Positions 56,111-64,000 of a stretch of DNA of 64,000 nt are shown piece after piece. Numbering within the stretch: the stretch's first letter is position 1; every line of letters begins with the position of its first letter. Both the position numbers and the translations under genes were made by a program. Source of the DNA: Mortierella sp. BCC40632 (Eukaryota; Mortierellomycota; Mortierellomycetes; Mortierellales; Mortierellaceae); NCBI GenBank assembly GCA_011634665.1, contig WAEK01000019.1, positions 744,001-808,000 of the forward strand. The letters are read 5' to 3'. A model generated the notes under the pieces. It was not told the origin of the DNA. It saw nothing but the letters and a program-made list of their open reading frames with translations, and did no database searches.

Positions 56111-58317
56111 TGTCGAATATCCCGGCGATCGTCGCAGCGGCACCTCTTGTCTACGTTATTGTGCCGCATCTCTTCAAGGTCTTGCCACAAAAGCCTCAGT
56201 TCCTGCTCAAATGTATCTGGGTCCTTCTCTCGACCTTGGTCATGTCTGTGGCCGGCTGTGTGGTTTCGATTGTCTGTGCTCTGCTCAACAAGCGGTACCT
56301 GATCAACTACGTTGTCTCTCGCATGTTCTCGACCATGGCTGCCTGGCCCTGTGGAGTCACCTACAAGATCGTCGGTGAAGAACACCTTGATAGCTACCCA
56401 GCCATTGTTGTCTGCAACCACCAGTCGTCCATGGACATGATGGTCCTCGGCAGAGTCTTTCCCAAGCACTGTGTAGTCATGGCTAAGAAGGAGCTCCTCT
56501 ACTTTCCTCTTCTCGGCATGTTCAGTAAGTCGTTTTTCTCTTTCTTTCTTTTTTCTTTTTCATTTCTCTCTCTCTCTCTCTTTCTCTCTTTCTCTCTCAC
56601 TACCCCGTCTCTATTCGACCCAAGGAAGGCAGGAGCGTGAGCGCGTGAGCAAGGACACACAGAGAATAGATATATAGAGAGAGAAAGCAATGACGACCTT
56701 TCTCTCAATCTATTTCAATCTCTATCTCTATCTATCTCTCTCGCTCTCTCTCACTCTCGGACAAGGATATGAATCTGGAAGGGAGGATGAGCATGGGCAG
56801 TGGATTCGGAAAGGTCGACACCTTCATGGAATGAAAGGAAGAAAGAGGAATGAGACACACAGGTCATAGGATGGGGAGGAGATGTGGGGGGGGGGGAGGA
56901 AGGTGATCAAGGAGATCACGAGAGAGTGAGAGTGAGTGAGAGAGGAATGAAAGAAAGAAAAAAAAAAAAAAAAAAAAAAGTCAAGGAAAGGCAAACTATT
57001 GGTGGCGGGTTGCAACACACCTCTCCCAGGAAGGCAACAGGAAAAAAAAACCGACTCGGCTTCTTTTTGGGGCTGACAAAGAAGACATCCAAGAGTAGCC
57101 AACTGTTGTTGCAGCCACTTTCACAGCTCTGCTCGGACCGAAAAAAAAAAAAAAAAAAAAAAATTACCAACTCCTGCCCCCCCCTTCCCCCCACACACAC
57201 ACACACACACACACTCTCTCTCTCTCTTTGATCACCCCACTCCTCTCCTTCTACCAGAACCCTCAAGGTCACACAAATGATGCAACCATACCGCCTGCCC
57301 CCTGCGCACTGTGCAACGGGGAAAGAGCATCAGCAACCATCATCGCGTGGGATAGACCCCGGAGGAGGAAAAAGAGAGAGAGAGAGAGAACTGCTACTTG
57401 ACTTTTATCTCTCTAATTGACTGTTACTTGAACAGGACCACATGTGCAATCTTGGCTAATCAATGCTCCGGACCCTCTCTCTTTGTTATTTCCTTTCTTT
57501 TATTGATTGATTGTAGTGAAATTGAGCAATGCCATCTTTATTGATCGCAAAAACCACAAGAAGGCTATCGAGTCGACCAACCAGGCTGTCGCTGACATGA
57601 AGAAGCACAATGTATGTCTTTTCTTTTCTTTTTTTTCCTTACTCGACTCAGGATGGTTGTCTCTTGTCCTCTCCCGATCGCTTGTTCTTTTGTTCAGCTC
57701 ACTCACACTCACATGAATTTGCTCCTTTTCTCCCCCCCCTTCCCCCCACCATCACTACTTCTCCCCCCCTTCTTTCTCCCTCTCTCTCTTGTCCACCACT
57801 ACTTCTTTTCTAGTCCGGAATCTGGATCTTCCCTGAAGGAACTCGATCGAGACTGGACACTGCTGATCTGTTGCCCTTCAAGAAGGGTGCCTTCCATTTG
57901 GCCATTCAAGCTCAATTCCCTATTCTTCCCATTGTTGCAGCAGGCTATAGCCATATCTATGATTCATCCAAAAAGGCCTTCCCTGGAGGTGATCTCGAGA
58001 TCCGTGTTCTGGAACCCATCCCCACCACAGGCATGACAGCTGATGATGTGAACGAATTGGTGGAAAAGACCAGAAACCTGATGTTGAAGCATTTGAAGGA
58101 GATGGCTCAATCCAGCTCTGAAGAAAAGACCGAGGGATTGTCTTCAGGATCAGTTTCCCCAACAACCTTGTCCACTCGATCTTCGAACGAGTCGATGAGC
58201 AGCTCAGCAACGGCCACTACGGCTGTGGCGACGGGTGCCTTGCCAGTGGATGAAAAAGTGGTTGATGCCGCTGCTGAAGATGCTGGCGTCAAGCAGAGGA
58301 GGACAACCACCGACTAA
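56111..58317 (+). CDS. LPAAT: 1-acyl-sn-glycerol-3-phosphate acyltransferase (LPAAT)
   Basis: Endoplasmic reticulum enzyme converting lysophosphatidate to phosphatidate, feeding phospholipid and triacylglycerol synthesis. Recognised exons 56111-56524, 57517-57611 and 57814-58317 give about 337 aa. Two or three N-terminal membrane helices (VLLSTLVMSVAGCVVSIVCA) precede the HX4D motif NHQSSMD, GRVFPKHCVVMAKKELLYFP, FPEGTRS and the PFKKGAFHLAIQAQFPILPI block. The sequence closely resembles Mortierella alpina LPAAT. Intron 2 splits ATG in GMFMKLSNAIF and is 992 bp, full of microsatellites. The start is unresolved: the frame reaches a TAG acceptor at 56108-56110 and continues TG TCG, so the initiator ATG may itself be split by an intron, with A supplied by an upstream exon. 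The Ser/Thr-rich C-terminal tail is poorly conserved. Confidence 0.92.
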
Positions 58318-59022
58318 AGAAAAGAGAGTCGAAGCCTGAGCAAGGAGGAAAAGGGAGGGGAAAAAAAAAATATGAAAAAAAGGAAAAACAAAAAAAACAA
58401 AAAAGACAAAAAAAACAACATAGATCGTAATGGACTCTCAAACTTGAGGGCATAACATGAATTCTATCCACATCACTCTTTTTTTTATTTTTTTATTTAT
58501 TTTATTTTTTTTTTATGACCAAAGGAGTTTGCTCCGCATTCGATGAGGCATTCTTGTTCTTGTTTCGAGGATTTGCTTTGATTTTACAAAAGCTTGCTCC
58601 TTCCTTCTTTCCTCCTTTCTCTTTTTCTTTCTTTCTCTCTCCCTCTCTCTCTTCCTCGTTCTCATTTTTATTTCATTTTTTGCTCCGTTCCTCCTCCCCC
58701 CCCCCTCCAGCATTGCTTATTTTTTATATTTTTTTTTCTAGCCCTGACAAAACTATTATTTTCCTTTGGTCCACTTTGGTACTCTTTATTTTTTTTTCTT
58801 CTTCATGTCAATCTCTCTCTCCTCTCTCCTCTTTTCATTTGCAAATAAAAAACAATAACAGTAAATACGACCTTTAATGAATTATACATTTTTCTTTTCT
58901 TTTCTTTTCTTTTTTTTTATACAAAGGAGGCGCGAGAAGGAAGAAGACCGACTGTAACCCTTTCGGATGCGATGCTCCTTTTTAAGAAATGATGGGGAAA
59001 GCCAAAAAAAAAAAACTTTTTT
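58318..59022. other. Convergent 3' spacer (LPAAT / acyl-CoA oxidase)
   Basis: 705 bp of A- and T-rich low-complexity DNA between two stop codons, with poly(A)-CAAAA repeats at 58360-58420 and CT-rich sequence at 58600-58660. No gene. Confidence 0.65.
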
Positions 59023-61789
59023 TTACAACTTGGAGGTGCCATAAGCATCGTGGGCAGTGAAACCCTTGGACTCGAGCTGATCATGCGACATCAACTCTCC
59101 CTGGTTATCAATCTCATTGTAAATCTCCCATCCTCCAGATCCTCCAGCAATAGGAGCAAACAACATCCTTTCATCCACTCCCATAATGTCGCTCACAGCC
59201 ATGCTACGCTCACCCACCACTGCAACCACATCACGGACATGTTGAGGAACAGCCATGGCAGTCTTGTTCGAGACCAAACCACGGGTCAAGTACCAGCTCA
59301 GGTACTGCTCAACCAAGGTCAGACCCCAAAGACGGGCCAATGTCTCCATGATCGCACGAGCACCTGAACCCTTCTCAAGCGACTCGATCACCTTCAAGAC
59401 CTGCTCAAAGCAGGTACGCTCACCATAGGCCTTGGCAGCAGCCTGGATCGTGTCCGACTCCTCACCCATCCAGACATCAAACAAGGGCTTGCCCTGCTGA
59501 GCAATCTTGGCCTGCATGGCCATGGCCAACTCCTTCAACAATCCAGCCTCTCTCAAACGGAAGAGGTTGAACAAGGACTCGAGGCTCAAGAGATCCCATT
59601 GTTGAGCATTCTTGGGGTCGGGCAAGTTGCTGGTCTTGGGGTTCAAGTATTGACCCTTCTGAACGAGCGTAACGAGCTCCTTGGCCACCTTTTGCATCAA
59701 CACACTGTTGTCACCCTCGGCAGTCATACCGGCATGAGAGAAGGCAATGAATTGACCGAATCGGTTGACAGAGAGGTAACCCTGACCACCGCAACGTTCA
59801 CGGCAAGTGGTAGCGACCTTCTCGGCGTTCCAGGTGACGAGGGGCTTGATCACACAGCAGAGACGGACCACCTCCTCAGCATCTTCGGGGTTGACCTTGA
59901 GCGAGGCAGCGGCCCAGCGTTCCTTGCAGTAGTTCAAACCAATGTTCAAGCAGATGGTCTGAGCAAAGAGTGGCAACAAGGCGCGCTGCTGGAGCTGGTA
60001 CACCATGATAGGGGTGTCACTATTGGTAGAGATGATACGAAGGGGGGTAGGGAGGTTAGTAGATGGTAAGGTGCGGTATGTGAAAAGGATCAATTGGCCT
60101 CGAAAGATGAAAGAAAAGAGAATATATATTACCTCTTGCCCTTGGGACCGACGCAGAGACGGCTGTTGGCATAGCGGAAGGCAATGGCGAGACAGATCTT
60201 GGTACCGCCCTGGCAGAGCGAAGCAATTGCAAGACGTCCCGACAACAATTGATCCGCAACCTTCAAGAAACGACTAGAGGAATATTCAGATATAAAGTCA
60301 GTCTCTTTGCTTTTTTTTTTTTAAAAAAAAAAACACAGACAGACAGACAGACACAGACAAAAAGCATAGACACTTACGCGCGGCGGTTGGTGATGGAGGA
60401 AGTAAACTTTCCATCACGAGAAATATCCGAGTACTTGTTCAAAATGTTCTCGGCTGGGACACGGACATTGTCAAAGAAGAGCTTGCCATTGTCGACACCG
60501 TTGCATCCAAACTTGACACCCATATCCTCAATTCGAACACCCTTGGAGGGAGTCATGTCCTCCTCACGGATCCGGACCAAGATGGCATGGATACCTTCAT
60601 CCTTGCCTCCAACAAAGGTCTGAGCAAAGACAACGCACCACTTGGCATGAACTGCCGACTAAATATGAGAGAGAGAGAGAGAGAGATCAATTGAGAATAA
60701 AAAAAAAAAAAAAAGATGTCGGAGGATTAATTTTTTTTTTTTTCCTTCTTTCGTCTCACATGGGGCATTGCATTTCATCCTTTGTTGCCTTTCATTTTTT
60801 TTTTTTTTTTTCCTGGCACCCCTTATTGTTTTTTTTTTTACAACAACATACGTTGGTGATCCAGTACTTTTGGGCCTTGACAGTAGGGGTGTGGATCTCC
60901 CACTCGTGGGTCTCTGGGATCTAAGGACAAAAAAAAAGAAAAAAAGAGTTCAAAAAAGACTGAACACATACCCACGTACACATACACATGGTCACACGGA
61001 AAACTCGAAAAAAAAAAAAAAAGAGAGACTTACATAGTGGGCAGTGGTCTCCATCTCGACGGCATTGTTACCATATCCAAGCTCCGTAAGACCGAAGCAA
61101 CCGATGGCACTCATGTCATCAATCTTGGGAAGCAACTTGCGGTGACGCTCCGTACCCAACTTGATCACCGTGCCTCCAAACAAGTTCCATTGGACAGTCA
61201 TCTAAAATGCAAAGCACCAGGGAAAGAAGAAAGAAAGAAAGAAAGGAGCATCGCATAGTATGTGAATAAAGGGGCCGAGAAAGAAAAGAAAAGAAAAGGA
61301 AAGGGGGGAGGTGGGAAGGTCCACAAGTGCCACAGAAAAAAAACGCGTTCGTTGACCCGAATTCCCGCTCTAAACAAGAGAAAGAAAAAAGCACGTATTT
61401 TGACGCCAGAGGTGGAGAAAAAAAGAAAAAAAAGAAGGAAACGCATCGCATCTTCCTCCTTTTTTTCTTCCTCTTCCTTTCTTCTTTACCTTGGTACCCA
61501 TGCTGCCGTCAATCATGCCAGCAATCTCGTGAGCAGAAAAGATACGAAGAGGGTTCTTTTCAAAATCAAGGACCGAGATGTAACCGTTGTGAGCAAGACG
61601 CTGGAGTCGCTGAAGAGCGAGTTCACGCTTGGCAACAAGCGAGATATCATAACGAGGAACATAGATGGGATCCTTGGCAGCAAAGTCAAGCATCTGACGA
61701 CGGTGTTCATGGTTGTCGTTGGCCAAGATCCGGGCGATCTTGCCAACATCAGCGGCCGAGAACTGGAGTGTGGACGCGGGTTGTGCCAT
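59023..61789 (-). CDS. Peroxisomal acyl-CoA oxidase with PTS1 signal
   Basis: FAD enzyme for the first step of peroxisomal fatty-acid beta-oxidation, giving trans-2-enoyl-CoA and H2O2. Six exons: 61789-61490, 61201-61034, 60920-60852, 60658-60378, 60273-60133, 60019-59023; 651 aa. Motifs in order: [20 protein letters not shown] near the N-terminus, the flavin-contact segment [78 protein letters not shown] and [20 protein letters not shown]. The protein ends in SKL, a perfect peroxisomal targeting signal type 1. Family resemblance is closest to plant and protist ACX3-type oxidases by memory. Introns are short; intron 4 holds a T-A palindrome (60311-60333). Two CACGTG palindromes lie 550 and 830 bp upstream. 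Confidence 0.95.
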
Positions 61790-62364
61790 GATGAAATCGT
61801 TTGCTGTGTTTTTTTTTGTGTTGCCTTGTTTATTTGGTTAGAGGGGAGAGGAGAGAGAGGAGGAGAGAAAAGAGAAAGAAAGAAGAGGAGTGGATGAAGA
61901 GGAATGGATGAAGAGGAATGGAGAATGGAATGGATGAGAAAGAGAGAAAAGAAAAAGAGAGAACAAGAAAAAGGGAGAGAAAGAAAGAAAGAAAAAAAAG
62001 GCGTGTGGGAAAAGAGTGGCCGAGAGAGAGCGAGACGGGCGACAAAACAAGCACTGACCTGCGTGTTGCTGCTGTTGCCCCGGGGGGTAGGAATAGAGAA
62101 AGCCACGGAGACATGTGTCTGTGAAGGGTAGTCTCTGGCAATGATCGGGCAGGTGCTGGGTCCTTTCTCTCTTCTCTTTCTCTCTCTTTGCAGCGCCGTG
62201 TCTCTCTGTCTCTTCTCCACACCACTGACGCACATCAAACTCTCTTGAGGTGCTCTCGTTTTTATTGGGAAAGAGAGAGAAAGAGAGAGAGAGAGAGACA
62301 AGGAGCAAAGGGACTTGCAGGATCGCATCTCTTTCACGTGGCAGGGGACGCGGGGTACAGGCGT

Positions 62365-62395
<31 letters not shown>

Positions 62396-62547
62396 GTGCC
62401 TTGCTTCCCATACAGACCCCAGTTCAGCCTCTCTCTGGAAATCTGGGAGAACCATCTGCCCCCTTTTCCCCTCTCTCTATTGTTATTGTTTTTGGCCCCA
62501 CCCACCTCCTTCCATGTGCCATTGGTCCAGCAGGGACACTGGGCTCG

Positions 62548-62591
<44 letters not shown>

Positions 62592-63321
62592 CAATCATCC
62601 CACTCTCTCTCTCTCGTGTCCACGTGCCTGAGAACCATATGTGGCGTCTCGGGCCTGGCCCCACTTTCTCTCTCGCTTTACTCTCTCTCACTCTCTTTCA
62701 CTAGCGTACCCCTACTCTCGGACCATAGCACATGCCAGAATGTCGAGACTGGTAGGCTCGTTCCTTTCCCATTCTCGTCTCTTAGCTGTCTCCCCCTCCC
62801 CCTTTTTTTCCCAACGAGTAACCCTGTCTTTGGACCGGAGATGACACCCTGCATAGGATTAGAACCACCAACTATTTGCATGGATCGATCTGGGCAGAGA
62901 GGAATGAAGGAAAAAAAAAAAGACAGCCAAGAGAGCGATCGAGTCAAAATCTATTCTTTTTTGTAGACGATCGAGTCCAAGGAATAATTGCCTTTTTTTT
63001 TTTTTTTTTTTTTTCTGTTACCGTCAACCTTAATTGCTGTTTGTAGACGACTCGCGTGCCTGGAACACGGTTGGATCGTTATACTCTCCTTGATCCAGAG
63101 TTCTCATAACAAACGCGCTGTTAGACGACCCAAGGAACCCGGGGCTAGAGAGATGGAATCAACTCTACCCAATCTCTCCTCCTCCTCCTCCCGCTCGCTA
63201 CCATGGTTGTTTTTGAAAAGATTCTGTAGGTGCTTTCGCTTGCTCTACCAGCGATATAAGCTTTCAAAAGACCTGATGCAACTCGATAGACGAACATCAA
63301 AAGTCGCGTTTACAGGTCAGC

Positions 63322-63359
<38 letters not shown>

Positions 63360-63627
63360 TTTCTGCAACGTTAAAAATAAGAGTTCACAGGGTAGCAATT
63401 CACTCGACACTCTTTGGTACACAGTTCTTGAGAGCGTTTCTTCAGTCTCGGTCACGTTACTTTCAAGTTGCAGGCCCGAGAGCAACTACTGCATTTTTTT
63501 TTTTCTTTGGGATGGTTGATTCGAAAAATTGGAATGTCCAACATAGATACTTGGGATGTCCGATAAAGGAATTTGGGAAATATAAGAGAATTTGGAGGAG
63601 CAAGAGCACAACTTTATCACTTTAGAA
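61790..63627. other. Intergenic upstream of acyl-CoA oxidase
   Basis: Presumed promoter of the oxidase on the left, and unknown sequence toward the transposase-like gene. GA/CT tracts at 62272-62300, 62370-62395, 62550-62590 and 63324-63355; poly(T) at 62993-63014. One open frame of 73 codons starts at 63153 and is listed separately. Confidence 0.55.
63153..63374 (+). CDS. Small unassigned open frame
   Basis: From an ATG at 63153 a frame reads MESTLPNLSSSSSRSLPWLF, then a Cys/Arg-rich stretch (KRFCRCFRLLYQRYKLSKDL) and runs into a GA microsatellite translation. A GTCAGC after TTTACAG could be a donor, so this may be a first exon. No homologue recognised; it may be chance. Confidence 0.15.
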
Positions 63628-64000
63628 ATGGCCTTCCCAGCACCACAGCTCATCCAGTCCCAAGGCACCGGCGTTGAGCATAATGCTGACTCCAACACCT
63701 CCAGGAATGACAGTCGTCTGCGGTCATTGATGGATTTACACGACTTCCAGGCTGCCCAGCACAAAAACACCTCTGCCTCTGACCCTAGTAGTCGGAGGGA
63801 GAAGGCGTCCGATCAAGCTCCAAAGATAAAGTGTGGCCCTCGATCTACGTACACTAAAAAGCCTCAGAGAAGCAACTTGAGTCGCTGATCGAGGCATTCA
63901 TGATCAAAGATTTGTCGGTGGACAAGGCAGCAAGGCGCGCAAACCTGCCTAGGAGCACCGCATATCGATTCATTAGATGCTATCTGGACAACCCAGATGT
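63628..64000 (+). pseudogene. Helix-turn-helix transposase-like gene, 5' part, frameshifted and cut by window end
   Basis: The ATG at 63628 opens a frame (MAFPAPQLIQSQGTGVEHNA) that stops at 63888 after STYTKKPQRSNLSR. In the -1 frame the sequence continues to the window edge as SEKQLESLIEAFMIKDLSVD, then KAARRANLPRSTAYRFIRCY, a clear helix-turn-helix like the N-terminal DNA-binding part of DDE transposases. One extra A in the AAAAA run near 63855-63859 would join the two frames. Either the copy is broken, the homopolymer is misread, or two frames are linked by slippage. The catalytic part would lie beyond 64000. Family assignment (Tc1/mariner-like or other) is not possible from this fragment. 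Confidence 0.5.

Noticed and set aside
61513..62691. 392-codon minus-strand frame upstream of the acyl-CoA oxidase start
   Set aside because: Low-complexity SLSLSL and RERERK translation that overlaps the oxidase first exon out of frame.

Overview
The window is nuclear DNA from a filamentous fungus, most likely a Mortierellomycotina species (Mortierella/Linnemannia/Podila type). This rests on compact genes with GT-AG introns, a lysophosphatidate acyltransferase closely resembling the Mortierella alpina enzyme family, a DGAT2 of oleaginous-fungus type, 28-residue leucine-rich repeat proteins of a kind expanded in Mortierellaceae, and very dense GA/CT microsatellites and poly(A)/poly(T) tracts. 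The lineage call comes from remembered family resemblance, not a search. I recognised no rRNA, tRNA, CRISPR array or replication origin.

Layout. Bases 1-15,400 look accessory. A small complex I subunit gene on the minus strand is followed by two tandem plus-strand copies of a large leucine-rich-repeat gene. These copies sit in a duplicated block of about 4.5-4.8 kb, with short dispersed repeats and decayed flanks around them. From 15.4 kb to 61.8 kb the window holds conserved housekeeping genes: LSM5, DGAT2, the pyruvate dehydrogenase E3-binding protein, a BZW/5MP translation regulator, an SPX-domain phosphate transporter, dihydroorotate dehydrogenase, an ADCK1/Mcp2 kinase-like protein, PYM, thymidylate kinase, a DDX21-like helicase, a CCCH/SMR protein, ASNSD1, a polyQ CCCH protein, an LPA acyltransferase and a peroxisomal acyl-CoA oxidase. 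The last 400 bases carry the start of a helix-turn-helix, transposase-like gene that is frameshifted and cut by the window edge.

Functions fall into three groups. Lipid metabolism: LPAAT makes phosphatidate, DGAT2 completes triacylglycerol, and acyl-CoA oxidase starts peroxisomal beta-oxidation. Mitochondrion: complex I subunit, E3BP, DHODH and ADCK1, the last two sharing a 358-bp divergent promoter. RNA and translation: LSM5, BZW, PYM, DDX21-like helicase, SMR protein and CCCH protein.

Exon boundaries were worked out by hand from splice sites, reading phase and family conservation. Two introns must start with GC, one gene (thymidylate kinase) has an apparent homopolymer frameshift, and the E3-binding protein keeps an E2-like core whose catalytic histidine is missing. 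The tandem LRR genes differ in length by exactly four 28-residue repeats.
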